Below are positions 16,735-24,845 of a stretch of 64,000 nucleotides of DNA, piece after piece (positions within the stretch are counted from its first letter, which is position 1; every line of letters starts with the position of its first letter). Below the pieces are notes generated by a model. It saw only the letters and a list, made by a program, of their open reading frames with translations, searched no databases and was not told where the DNA came from. The translations under genes and the position numbers were made by a program. The stretch comes from Streptomyces sp. NBC_00370 (GTDB taxonomy: Bacteria > Actinomycetota > Actinomycetes > Streptomycetales > Streptomycetaceae): contig NZ_CP107968.1 in NCBI RefSeq assembly GCF_036084755.1, positions 6,580,001 to 6,644,000 on the forward strand. Direction: 5' to 3'.

Positions 16735-17841
16735 ATGGGTAAAGCTCCCGGTTCCGACCGTAAGAGCAGGCCCCCCATGGCCGCCGACGCCACACTCCCG
16801 GCGACCACCGGCTGGCTGCTGCGCGGCAAGGACGGCAGGCTCAGCGCCTACTCGCCCGTCGACCAGGCCCTGCTCCGGTGGACCGAGGCCAGGCCCGGTG
16901 GACCCGAATGGACCGGACCCGACCGGCTGGAAGCGCGCGGCATGCTGCCGTACCTCTCCATCTCGCAGAGCGCCGAGGGCTACGTGCACCTGATGGGCGT
17001 CCGCAGACGCCCCCGCACCGACGGCCCCGACGACATCGACTTCGCCTACGCCATCCAGTTCCAGACGGGCCGCCCGCTGCGTGACTGGCTGCCGCTGAGC
17101 AACCCGCACGGCAAGGACCGCGCCAAGGCCGTCCAGGTCGGGCTGCCGTCGGCGGTCCTCGACTCGACCGGCGGCATGCAGCTGTTCGTCCGCAACACCG
17201 ACGGCGCCCTCTCCGTCCGCAGACAGAACCCCACCGGCGGCTGGCGCGGCTGGGGCCGGGTGCTGGCCGAAGGGACACCGGCGACCGGCGAGGCCGCGGC
17301 GGCCGTGGCGGGACACGGCGCGGTCGACGTGGTCGTACCCGCCGAAGGGACGCTGCTGCGCTGGCACCGCCCCGCCGCCGACAAGCCGCTCATCCGCGAC
17401 ACCGACGAGCCGGCGGCGAACGTCGTACCCGGCACCATCACCGTCGAGCGCACCAGCGCCGAAGGGCTCACCCACTTCTGGCGCGACGCGGGCGACGGCG
17501 CGATCCGCGCCTGGCGGCCCGGCACCGAGCCCGCCGTGCTCGCGGGACGCGGCACGGGCCCGGTCGCCCTGCTGCGCACCCCCGTGGACGGCTTCGACTG
17601 CACGATCCTCGCCCAGCGCGGCCTGGACGGACGGCCCACCATCGCCGCCTACCCGACCGAGGAGGAGTCGGTGGGCCTCAACTGGACCCCCACCGGCGAA
17701 CCGTGCGTCGGCGCACCCGCCCTCGCCCTGGACGCCGAGGGCCGGGTGGTCCTGGCGGCCATCGGTCTCGACGGGACCCTGCGGGTGGCCCGGCAGAAGG
17801 CCGAGCAGGGGCTGGCGCTGGCCGCCTGGACCCGCTTCTAG
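16735..17841 (+). CDS. Predicted beta-propeller (PLL/tectonin-like) protein of unknown function
   Basis: 368 residues. The ATG at 16735 is 4 nt after GGAGGA (16725-16730). After a basic N-terminus the protein consists of about six irregular repeats of 45-55 residues. They have the pattern strand, DG(A/T)L, basic strand, then GW..W, seen at LRGKDGRLSAYS, RNTDGALSVRR with GGWRGWGRV, FWRDAGDGAIRAW and GLDGTLRVARQ. Such repeats resemble bacterial PLL-type lectin or tectonin beta-propellers. No signal peptide or membrane segment is seen, so it is probably cytoplasmic. It ends in a textbook terminator. Function is unknown. Confidence 0.6.
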   Translation: MGKAPGSDRKSRPPMAADATLPATTGWLLRGKDGRLSAYSPVDQALLRWTEARPGGPEWTGPDRLEARGMLPYLSISQSAEGYVHLMGVRRRPRTDGPDDIDFAYAIQFQTGRPLRDWLPLSNPHGKDRAKAVQVGLPSAVLDSTGGMQLFVRNTDGALSVRRQNPTGGWRGWGRVLAEGTPATGEAAAAVAGHGAVDVVVPAEGTLLRWHRPAADKPLIRDTDEPAANVVPGTITVERTSAEGLTHFWRDAGDGAIRAWRPGTEPAVLAGRGTGPVALLRTPVDGFDCTILAQRGLDGRPTIAAYPTEEESVGLNWTPTGEPCVGAPALALDAEGRVVLAAIGLDGTLRVARQKAEQGLALAAWTRF

Positions 17842-17848
17842 CGTGCGG

Positions 17849-17889
17849 AAAGGGGGCCCTGCGGCTTGTCGCCGCAGGGCCCCCTTTTT
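17849..17889. terminator. Bidirectional intrinsic terminator
   Basis: Between convergent genes, a 15-17 bp GC-rich stem (17849-17865 with 17871-17888) has a 5-nt loop TTGTC. It is flanked by A's on the left and TTTTTA on the right, so it works in both orientations. It serves the propeller gene and the fatty-acid oxidation operon. Confidence 0.92.
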
Positions 17890-17891
17890 AT

Positions 17892-17921
17892 GGATTACGC
17901 GGGAACGGATTACGCGGGAAC
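17892..17921. repeat. 15-bp tandem duplication across the stop codon of the fatty-acid oxidation gene
   Basis: GGATTACGCGGGAAC occurs twice back to back (17892-17906 and 17907-17921). On the minus strand each copy encodes ...VPA followed by TAA. The inner copy holds the stop codon in use; the outer copy is a spare, untranslated duplicate. Confidence 0.9.
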
Positions 17922-20036
17922 GCTGGCGACGCCCGGCGCCAGGAACGGCTTGCCGTTCACCCGCTCCGACACGCCCTCGCGGTCCAGATACGGCGTGACC
18001 CCGCCCAGGTGGAACGGCCAGCCGGCGCCCGTGATCAGGCACAGGTCGATGTCCTGCGCCTCGGCGACGACGCCCTCGTCCAGCATCAGCCCGATCTCCT
18101 GCGCCACGGCGTCCAGCACCCGCGCCCGCACCTGCGTCTCGTCCAGGACCGTGTCGCCCTGCTTCAGCAGCGCCGCGACCTCCGGGTCGAGCACCGGCGC
18201 GCCGGACTCGTACGTGTAGAAGCCGCGCTTGCCGGCCTTCACGACGGCCGCCAGATTCTCCGACACGGTGAACCGGTCGGGGAACGCCCGGTGCAGCGTC
18301 TCGGAGACATGCAGCCCGATCGCGGGACCGACCAGCTCCAGCAGCACCAGCGGCGACATCGGAAGCCCCAGCGGCTCCACGGCGCGCTCGGCGACGGCGA
18401 CCGGGGTGCCCTCGTCGATGACGTTCTGGATCTCGCCCATGAACCGCGTCAGCACCCGGTTGACGACGAACGCCGGCGCGTCCTTCACCAGCACCGCCGT
18501 CTTCCGCAGCTTCTTCGCCACGCCGAACGCCGTCGCCAGCGAAGCGTCGTCCGTCTGCTCGCCGCGGACGATCTCCAGCAGCGGCAGGACCGCCACCGGG
18601 TTGAAGAAGTGGAAACCGACGACCCGCTCCGGGTTCTTCAGCTTCGACGCCATCTCGGAGACCGAGAGCGACGAGGTGTTCGTCGCGAGGACGGCATGCG
18701 CCGGAGCGACCGCCTCCACCTCGGCGAACACCTGCTGCTTGACGCTCATCTCCTCGAAGACGGCCTCGATGACGAAGTCGGCGTCGGCGAACCCGTCGGC
18801 CTTGTCCAGCACCCCGGTGACCAGCGCGGTGAGCCGGTTGGCCTTGTCCTGGTTGATCCTGCCCTTGCCCAGCAGCTTCTCGATCTCGGCGTGGACATAG
18901 CCGACGCCCTTGTCGATCCGGTCCTGGTCGATGTCCGTGAGGACGACCGGCACCTCAAGACGGCGCAGGAACAGCAGCGCCAACTGCGACGCCATCAGAC
19001 CCGCGCCGACGACCCCGACCTTGGTGACCGGCCGGGCCAGGCCCTTGTCCGGCGCGCCCACCGGCCGCTTGCCGCGCTTCTGCACCAGGTTGAAGGCGTA
19101 GACCCCGGCGCGCAGCTCTCCGCTCATGATCAGATCGGCCAGCGCGCTGTCCTCGGCGTCGAAGCCCGCCTGCAGGTCGCCGTCCTTGACCGCCGCGATG
19201 ATGTCGAGCGCGCGGTACGCGGCGGGAGCCGCGCCGTGCACCTTCGAGTCGGCGATGAACCGGCCGCGCTCCACGGCCTGGTCCCACGCCTCGCCCCGGT
19301 CGACCTCGGGCCGTACGACGGCCAGCTCACCCTTGAGCACCGAAGCCGTCCAGAGCAGCGACTGCTCCAGGAAGTCGGCGCCCTCGAAGATCGCGTCCGC
19401 GATCCCCAGCTCCACGACCTGGGCGCCTTTGAGCTGTTTGTTCTGGTTGAGCGCGTTCTCGATGATGACCGAAACCGCACGGTCGGCGCCGATCAGATTC
19501 GGCAGGATCGTGCAGCCGCCCCAGCCGGGCACCAGACCGAGGAACACCTCGGGGAACGAGAAGGCGGGGGTCGAGGCGGAGACCGTACGGTACTGGCAGT
19601 GCAGCCCGATCTCGACGCCGCCGCCCATCGAGGCGCCGTTGTAGTACGCGAACGTCGGCACCGGCAGCGCGGCGATCCGCTTGAAGACGTCATGGCCGCC
19701 CTTGCCGATGGCCAGCGCGTCCTCGTGGCGCTTCAGCAGCTCCACGCCCTTCAGGTCCGCGCCCACGGCGAAGATGAACGGCTTGCCGGTGATACCGACG
19801 CCGACGATCGTGCCCTCGGCCGCCTCCCGCTCGACCTGGTCGAGCGCCGCGTCCAGATTGGCCAGCGACTGCGGGCCGATCGTCGTCGGCTTCGTGTGGT
19901 CGAAGCCGTTGTCGAGGGTGATCAGCGCGAAGCGCCCGGCCCCGGGCAGATCGAGATGGCGCACGTGCGCCTGGGTCACGACCTCGTCGGGGTACAGCTC
20001 GGCCGCGCCCTTCAGCAGCTCAGCAGTCGTGCTCAC
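17910..20036 (-). CDS. Multifunctional enoyl-CoA hydratase / 3-hydroxyacyl-CoA dehydrogenase (FadB-like)
   Basis: A 708-residue beta-oxidation enzyme. The N-terminal half is crotonase-like (GVGITGKPFIFAVGADLKGVE and the oxyanion-hole region YNGASMGGGVEIGLHC). From about residue 340 a Rossmann dehydrogenase domain follows (KVGVVGAGLMASQLALLFLR, then VIEAVFEEMSVKQQVF and FHFFNPVAVLPLLEIV), with C-terminal 3HCDH helices. The GTG at 20036 has GGAGG 6 nt upstream and overlaps the thiolase stop (GTGA), so the two genes are translationally coupled. It hydrates enoyl-CoA and oxidises 3-hydroxyacyl-CoA; the thiolase completes the cycle. Confidence 0.92.
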   Translation of the reverse strand: MSTTAELLKGAAELYPDEVVTQAHVRHLDLPGAGRFALITLDNGFDHTKPTTIGPQSLANLDAALDQVEREAAEGTIVGVGITGKPFIFAVGADLKGVELLKRHEDALAIGKGGHDVFKRIAALPVPTFAYYNGASMGGGVEIGLHCQYRTVSASTPAFSFPEVFLGLVPGWGGCTILPNLIGADRAVSVIIENALNQNKQLKGAQVVELGIADAIFEGADFLEQSLLWTASVLKGELAVVRPEVDRGEAWDQAVERGRFIADSKVHGAAPAAYRALDIIAAVKDGDLQAGFDAEDSALADLIMSGELRAGVYAFNLVQKRGKRPVGAPDKGLARPVTKVGVVGAGLMASQLALLFLRRLEVPVVLTDIDQDRIDKGVGYVHAEIEKLLGKGRINQDKANRLTALVTGVLDKADGFADADFVIEAVFEEMSVKQQVFAEVEAVAPAHAVLATNTSSLSVSEMASKLKNPERVVGFHFFNPVAVLPLLEIVRGEQTDDASLATAFGVAKKLRKTAVLVKDAPAFVVNRVLTRFMGEIQNVIDEGTPVAVAERAVEPLGLPMSPLVLLELVGPAIGLHVSETLHRAFPDRFTVSENLAAVVKAGKRGFYTYESGAPVLDPEVAALLKQGDTVLDETQVRARVLDAVAQEIGLMLDEGVVAEAQDIDLCLITGAGWPFHLGGVTPYLDREGVSERVNGKPFLAPGVASVPA

Positions 20037-21253
20037 TTGGTGCCTCCGTCGAAGTGCGGGTTCTCCCAGATGACCGTCGCGCCCATGCCGAAGCCGACGC
20101 ACATCGTGGTCAGGCCGTAGCGCACATGGGGCTGCTCCTCGAACTGCCGGGCCAGCTGGGTCATCAGCCGCACGCCCGAGGAGGCCAGCGGGTGGCCGTA
20201 CGCGATGGCGCCCCCGTACTGGTTGACGCGCTCGTCGTCGTCGGCGATGCCGTAGTGGTCGAGCAGCGCGATGACCTGCACCGCGAACGCCTCGTTGACC
20301 TCGAACAGGCCGATGTCGGAGATCGAGAGCCCCGCCTTGGCGAGCGCCTTCTCCGTCGCGGGGATCGGGCCGTACCCCATGACCTCGGGCTCGACGCCGG
20401 CGAACGCGTACGAGACGAGCCGCATCCTGACCGGCAGGCCCTGCTCGCGCGCGAAGTCCTCGGCGGCGATGATCGAGGCGGTCGCGCCGTCGTTGAGCCC
20501 CGCCGCGTTGCCCGCCGTGACCCGGCCGTGCGGCCGGAACGGCGTCTTCAGCCCGGCCAGCATTTCCAGCGTGGTGCCCGGACGCATCGGCTCGTCGGCG
20601 GTCGCGAGCCCCCAGCCGGTCTCACCGGCCTCCGGGTTGGTCCGCCGGATCGAGATCGGCACCAGGTCCTGCTGGATCTTCCCGTTCGCGTACGCCTTCG
20701 CCGCCTTCTCCTGCGAGCGCACGGCGTACTCGTCGGCGCGCTGCTTGGTGAGCTGCGGGAAGCGGTCGTGCAGGTTCTCCGCCGTCATGCCCATGAACAG
20801 CGCGGAGTCGTCCACGAGCTTCTCGGAGACGAAGCGCGGGTTGGGGTCGACGGCCTCGCCCATGGGGTGGCGCCCCATGTGCTCGACGCCGCCGGCGATG
20901 ACGACGTCGTACGCGCCGAAGGCGATGGACCCGGCGGTCGTCGTCACCGCGGTCAGCGCGCCCGCGCACATGCGGTCGATCGAGTAGCCGGGCACGGACT
21001 GCGGCAGCCCGGCGAGGATCCCGGCGGTACGGCCGAGCGTGAGCCCCTGGTCACCGATCTGCGTGGTCGCGGCGACGGCGACCTCGTCGATCCGGGCGGG
21101 GTCGAGGTCCGGGTTGCGGCGCAGCAGCTCGCGGATCGCCTTGACGACCAGATCGTCGGCCCGGGTCTCGTGGTAGATGCCCTTGGGGCCCGCCTTGCCG
21201 AACGGGGTGCGGACGCCGTCGACGAAGACGACGTCCCTGACGGTACGAGGCAC
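20033..21253 (-). CDS. Acetyl-CoA acyltransferase (thiolase, FadA-like)
   Basis: A 406-residue thiolase. The GTG at 21253 has GGAGGAG 6 nt upstream. The acyl-accepting cysteine is in SIDRMCAGALTAV, followed by VVIAGGVEHMGRHPMG. The catalytic histidine lies in GGAIAYGHPLASSG and the second cysteine in TMCVGFGMGATV. It cleaves 3-ketoacyl-CoA to acetyl-CoA in fatty-acid degradation. It is first of a two-gene operon with the hydratase/dehydrogenase (4-bp overlap), the usual actinobacterial fadA-fadB order. Confidence 0.93.
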   Translation of the reverse strand: MPRTVRDVVFVDGVRTPFGKAGPKGIYHETRADDLVVKAIRELLRRNPDLDPARIDEVAVAATTQIGDQGLTLGRTAGILAGLPQSVPGYSIDRMCAGALTAVTTTAGSIAFGAYDVVIAGGVEHMGRHPMGEAVDPNPRFVSEKLVDDSALFMGMTAENLHDRFPQLTKQRADEYAVRSQEKAAKAYANGKIQQDLVPISIRRTNPEAGETGWGLATADEPMRPGTTLEMLAGLKTPFRPHGRVTAGNAAGLNDGATASIIAAEDFAREQGLPVRMRLVSYAFAGVEPEVMGYGPIPATEKALAKAGLSISDIGLFEVNEAFAVQVIALLDHYGIADDDERVNQYGGAIAYGHPLASSGVRLMTQLARQFEEQPHVRYGLTTMCVGFGMGATVIWENPHFDGGTK

Positions 21254-21274
21254 GATCTCTCCTCCAGGATGCGG

Positions 21275-21310
21275 GTGCGCCGTGCGGCGCGCGTGCGCCG
21301 TGCGGCGCGC
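21275..21310. repeat. Two tandem 18-bp repeats upstream of the thiolase gene
   Basis: GTGCGCCGTGCGGCGCGC occurs at 21275-21292 and again at 21293-21310 without a gap. Each copy contains the palindrome GCGCCG-TG-CGGCGC. The array starts 22 bp upstream of the thiolase start codon. It falls in the likely leader or promoter, where a regulator or an RNA hairpin could act. Confidence 0.85.
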
Positions 21311-21378
21311 TCCGGCCCATGCTACTCGCGGGTAACAGCGGTGCCCAGCGTTGGGGGTGACCGGGTCTTGGTTGCGGT

Positions 21379-21850
21379 GTCGCCGTCCGGCGCGGTTTGT
21401 GGTTGCGGGTCTGGGTTGCTGTTGGTGCCGGGGGCCGTTCCGGGGTCGTGTCCTGCGCTGCATGATTTACGGCGCGTACTCCCGTGACGCGGAGCCACCG
21501 CCGAGATGCGCCACAAATCACGCTCTACGCTCCGGACACCACCCCTGCACGACCCCCTTCACCCCAGCCGCCCGAATCGGCTGCGCCGCGACCACCAAGG
21601 GCCGGCGGCCGGGCGTTCACGCCAGGGATGTTCCCTCGGCCCGCAGGGCACCGCTCGGCCGCGCTGATGCGGGCGGGTGTGGCTGACCGCCGGGGGGAGG
21701 GGGCCGGGGCCGGAGGAGGGGGGTGTCCGGACGTAAAGCGAAGGAGCTCATGCGACAAGCAGTCCGGACACCCCCCTCCGCAGGACCCGGAACCCGCCAC
21801 CGGATAAGCGCGGCGCAGCCCAAAACCCGCAACCCCCGCCGGACGGCGAC
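21379..21850. repeat. Gene-poor segment bounded by imperfect inverted repeats
   Basis: GTCGCCGTCCGGC (21379-21391) is the exact reverse complement of GCCGGACGGCGAC (21838-21850). Further inward GGTTGCGGGT (21411-21420) matches ACCCGCAACC (21825-21834), and the similarity continues into CAGC-rich sequence, giving ends of about 40 bp. The left side is strongly G+T-rich on the + strand. The right repeat stops exactly at the exonuclease stop codon. I see no supported gene in 21311-21849. A MITE-like or hairpin element is possible but unproven. Confidence 0.45.
21718..21776 (-). terminator. 14-bp inverted repeat downstream of the RNase D-like gene
   Basis: GGGGGGTGTCCGGA (21718-21731) pairs perfectly with TCCGGACACCCCCC (21763-21776) around a 31-nt loop. 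It is about 75 nt past the exonuclease stop, so it may terminate that transcript. On the opposite strand the loop carries AAGGAGCTCATG, a ribosome-site/start-like string. Confidence 0.5.
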
Positions 21851-23124
21851 TACGCCTCCGGGGTGAGTGCCTTCGACAGCAGTGGGGCCACCTGTTCCAC
21901 CTGCCAGCGGCGGGCGCCGTGGCTGGTCAGGGCTTCCGCGACCGTCGCGACCGACGGGTCCGACGGCGGCTCCCAGCACACCCGTCGCACCGTGTCCGGC
22001 GTGATCAGGTTCTCCTGCGGCATGTTCAGCTGCTCGGCCAGCGCCGAGACCGCCGCGCGCGCCGCTGAGAGGCGGGCCGCCGCCTCCGGGTCCTTGTCCG
22101 CCCACGAGCGCGGCGGGGGCGGGCCCTGGAGCGGCTGGCCCGGCTGGGGCAGCTCCGCGTCGGGCAGGGCGCGTGCCCTGTCGATCGCCGCCTGCCACTG
22201 TTCGAGCTGCCGCCGGCCCATCCGGTGCCCGAACCCGGGCAGCGCCGTGAGCGCGTGCACGTTGACCGGCAGGGCCAGCGACGCCTCGACGATCGCCGCG
22301 TCGCTCAGCACCTTGCCCGGCGAGATGTCGCGCCGCTGCGCCGTCTGGTCGCGGGTGTTCCACAGCTCGCGCAGGACGGCCATCTGCCGGCGCCGGCGCA
22401 CCTTGTGCATGCCGGACGTCCGGCGCCACGGGTCCTTGCGCGGGGGCGGCGGCGGAGCCGATGCGATGGCGTGGAACTCCTGGAGCGCCCAGTCGAGCTT
22501 GCCCTGGCGGTCCAGCTCCTTCTCCAGCGCGTCGCGCAGGTCCACGAGCAGCTCCACGTCGAGCGCGGCGTACCGCAGCCAGGGCTCGGGGAGCGGACGT
22601 GTGGACCAGTCCACGGCGGAGTGGCCCTTCTCCAGGGCGAAGCCGAGGACGTTCTCGACCATCGCCCCGAGGCCGACTCGTGGGAAGCCCGCCAGCCGGC
22701 CTGCCAGCTCGGTGTCGAACAGCCGGGTGGGCGTCATGCCTATTTCGCGCAGGCACGGCAGGTCCTGGGTGGCCGCGTGCAGGATCCACTCGGTGTCGGC
22801 GAGTACGTCGCCGAGCGCGGAGAGGTCGGGGCAGCCGATGGGGTCGATCAGCGCGGTGCCGGCGCCCGCGCGGCGCAGCTGGACGAGGTAGGCGCGCTGC
22901 CCGTAGCGGTAGCCGGACGCGCGCTCCGCGTCGACGGCCAGCGGCCCCGTACCGGCGGCGAACGCGGCGATCACCTCCGCGAGTGCCTCGTCGGTCGCGA
23001 CCACCGGCGGAATGCCTTCGCGGGGCTCCAACAAGGGGATCGGCGCCGAATCGACGTCGGCCGGAGGAGCGCCCCCGGTGGTTCGCAGTGCTGCGTCTGC
23101 TGCGGTCTCTTGGGCGTCGGTCAC
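21850..23124 (-). CDS. RNase D-like 3'-5' exoribonuclease with HRDC domain
   Basis: 424 residues from the GTG at 23124. The DEDDy exonuclease core spans about residues 25-215: PLAVDAERASGYRY has the first Asp/Glu pair, LHAATQDLPCLREIG the second Asp, and YAALDVELLVDL the Tyr/Asp end. An HRDC domain follows at about 235-315 (RREISPGK-like region RRDISPGKVLSDAAIVE), then a C-terminal helical part. RNase D trims 3' ends of tRNA precursors and other small RNAs. No strong ribosome site precedes the GTG. It lies downstream of the LuxR-type gene, separated by a hairpin. Confidence 0.88.
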   Translation of the reverse strand: MTDAQETAADAALRTTGGAPPADVDSAPIPLLEPREGIPPVVATDEALAEVIAAFAAGTGPLAVDAERASGYRYGQRAYLVQLRRAGAGTALIDPIGCPDLSALGDVLADTEWILHAATQDLPCLREIGMTPTRLFDTELAGRLAGFPRVGLGAMVENVLGFALEKGHSAVDWSTRPLPEPWLRYAALDVELLVDLRDALEKELDRQGKLDWALQEFHAIASAPPPPPRKDPWRRTSGMHKVRRRRQMAVLRELWNTRDQTAQRRDISPGKVLSDAAIVEASLALPVNVHALTALPGFGHRMGRRQLEQWQAAIDRARALPDAELPQPGQPLQGPPPPRSWADKDPEAAARLSAARAAVSALAEQLNMPQENLITPDTVRRVCWEPPSDPSVATVAEALTSHGARRWQVEQVAPLLSKALTPEA

Positions 23125-23151
23125 CTGTCAAGGGTATCTGTCGACGGACTA

Positions 23152-23183
23152 CGCCCGCCGACGATGCGTTCTGTCGGCGGGCG
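23152..23183 (-). terminator. Hairpin between the LuxR-type gene and the RNase D-like gene
   Basis: CGCCCGCCGAC (23152-23162) pairs with GTCGGCGGGCG (23173-23183), an 11-bp perfect stem with a 10-nt loop. It starts 18 nt after the regulator's stop codon. Confidence 0.65.
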
Positions 23184-23200
23184 CAGGGGGTGAGAAGTGG

Positions 23201-23860
23201 TCAGTGGATGATTCCGGTACGGAGGGCCACGGCGACCATCCCCGCCCGGTCGCCGGTGCCGAGCTTGCGCGCGATACGGGCGAGGTGGCTCTTGACGGTC
23301 AGGGCCGACAGGCCCATGGAGACGCCGATCGCCTTGTTCGACTGACCTTCGGCGACGAGTCTGAGCACCTCGACCTCACGGCCGGAGAGCTCGCGGTAGC
23401 CGCCCGGGTGGCTCGGGGCCCCCGGGGGGCGGCGGTGCATGCGCTGGCCTGCGCCGATGGGTGCGGCGCCGGGACGGGTGGGGTGGCCGATGTTGTTGCG
23501 CGTACCGGTCACGACGTAGCCCTTGACGCCGCCGGCGAGCGCGTTGCGTACCGCGCCGATGTCGTCGGCGGCCGAGAGGGCGAGGCCGTTGGGCCAGCCC
23601 GCTGCCCGGGTTTCGGACAGCAGGGTCAGCCCGGAACCGTCGGGCAGGTGGACGTCGGCAACGCAGATGTCGCGCGGGTTGCTGACGCGGGGACGGGCCT
23701 CCGCGATGGACGAAGCCTCGATGACGTCACGCACTCCAAGGGCCCACAGGTGGCGGGTGACGGTGGAGCGGACGCGTGGGTCGGCCACGACGACCATGGC
23801 CGTCGGCTTGTTCGGGCGGTAGGCGACCAGGCTTGCGGGCTGCTCAAGGAGAACGGACAC
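23201..23860 (-). CDS. LuxR/NarL-type response-regulator-like transcription factor
   Basis: 219 residues. The GTG at 23860 has AGGAGG 5 nt upstream. Residues about 20-125 are a receiver-like domain: VVVADPRVRS, the probable phosphoacceptor Asp in ICVADVHLPDGSG and the Lys in GGVKGYVV. The usual acidic pair near the N-terminus is reduced to one Asp (ADP), so phosphorylation is uncertain. A Gly/Pro/Arg-rich linker leads to a C-terminal LuxR helix-turn-helix (YRELSGREVEVLRLVAEGQSNKAIGVSMGLSALTVKSHL). No histidine kinase gene is adjacent, so it may be an orphan or atypical regulator. Confidence 0.85.
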   Translation of the reverse strand: MSVLLEQPASLVAYRPNKPTAMVVVADPRVRSTVTRHLWALGVRDVIEASSIAEARPRVSNPRDICVADVHLPDGSGLTLLSETRAAGWPNGLALSAADDIGAVRNALAGGVKGYVVTGTRNNIGHPTRPGAAPIGAGQRMHRRPPGAPSHPGGYRELSGREVEVLRLVAEGQSNKAIGVSMGLSALTVKSHLARIARKLGTGDRAGMVAVALRTGIIH

Positions 23861-24061
23861 CAGGCCTCCTGGGGGAAGGTGCGGGACGAGCCGGCCTCTG
23901 GGGGGTGAAGCCGGGGCGAACCGTGTTTGAAGGGTCATAGACCTCTTCGGCACCAATCGCGCCCGCCTTTAGAGAAAGATCACGATTTGGTGAGTAACAA
24001 TTCGGGCAATTCGGACGCGTGATCGATCATCCTACGAGCGGACGCCCCCGCTGAGGGCATG

Positions 24062-24754
24062 TCAGGGGGCCTGTGGGCCGCGCCGCTGAGGCAGCGACAC
24101 CACGCCCGCCCCGGACTCGTGCTGGCCCGGCGCGGGGCCGGACGCGGCCGGCGGCAGTCCGGCGATCTGGCACAACAGATCGCACCAGGCCGCCAGATGG
24201 GCCGCCGAGTCCGGCACCCCGCCGTGTCCCTCGCGCGGTGTCCACGACGCCCTGATCTCGATCTGCGTCGCCGGCCTGCGCTCCGAGAGGCCGCCGAAGT
24301 AGTGCGAGCCCGCGCGGGTCACCGTGCCGCTCGCCTCCCCGTACGACAGGCCGCGCGCCTCCAGCGCGCCCGTCAGCCACGACCAGCACACCTCGGGCAG
24401 CAGCGGATCGGCCGCCATCTCCGGCTCCAGCTCCGCCCGTACGAGCGTCACCAGGCGGAACGTGCCGTGCCATGCCTCGTGCCCCGCCGGGTCGTGCAGC
24501 AGGACGAGTCGGCCGTCGGCCAGATCGTCGTCACCGTCCACGACCGCCGCCTCCAGCGCGTACGCGTGCGGGGCGAGCCGCTGGGGCGGTTTCGTCGGGT
24601 CGATCTCGATCTCGGGACGCAACCGCGCCCCCCGGAGCGCCTCGACCGCGAGCCGGAAGGCGGGCGGCACGGAACTCCCCTCCGTACTGTCCGTACTGCC
24701 GTTGTCACCGGCGCCGTTGGAATGATCGGAAAACTGTCCCTGAGCCGCAGCCAT
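24062..24754 (-). CDS. DUF3000 family protein
   Basis: 230 residues from the ATG at 24754 (MAAAQGQFSDHS). It matches DUF3000, an actinobacterial family of unknown function. Recognisable parts are VEALRGARLRPEIEI, the LVLLHDPAGHEAWHGTFRLV segment and LPEVCWSWLTGALEARG. No membrane segment or signal is seen. It is divergent from hemE (91 bp apart), an arrangement I recall as common in Streptomyces. The 200-bp gap on its 3' side (23861-24061) is A+T-richer and probably holds the promoter of the LuxR-type gene. Confidence 0.8.
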   Translation of the reverse strand: MAAAQGQFSDHSNGAGDNGSTDSTEGSSVPPAFRLAVEALRGARLRPEIEIDPTKPPQRLAPHAYALEAAVVDGDDDLADGRLVLLHDPAGHEAWHGTFRLVTLVRAELEPEMAADPLLPEVCWSWLTGALEARGLSYGEASGTVTRAGSHYFGGLSERRPATQIEIRASWTPREGHGGVPDSAAHLAAWCDLLCQIAGLPPAASGPAPGQHESGAGVVSLPQRRGPQAP

Positions 24755-24845
24755 GCGGGGAAGACTAGGCCGAACCAGGGCCGCGCGCAGGGAGGGACAC
24801 CCGGCCCGGCCCTGCCGCTTACCCGTACATGCGAAGATTCTGGGC

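Noticed and set aside
21275..21310. Tandem repeats as a possible CRISPR array
   Set aside because: Two copies touch without spacers and no cas gene is present anywhere in the window.
21750..21866. 38-codon + strand frame with AAGGAG upstream
   Set aside because: Spacer to the ATG is only 3 nt, the product has no motif, and it overlaps the exonuclease 3' end antisense. Kept as a low-interest finding but not listed as a gene.
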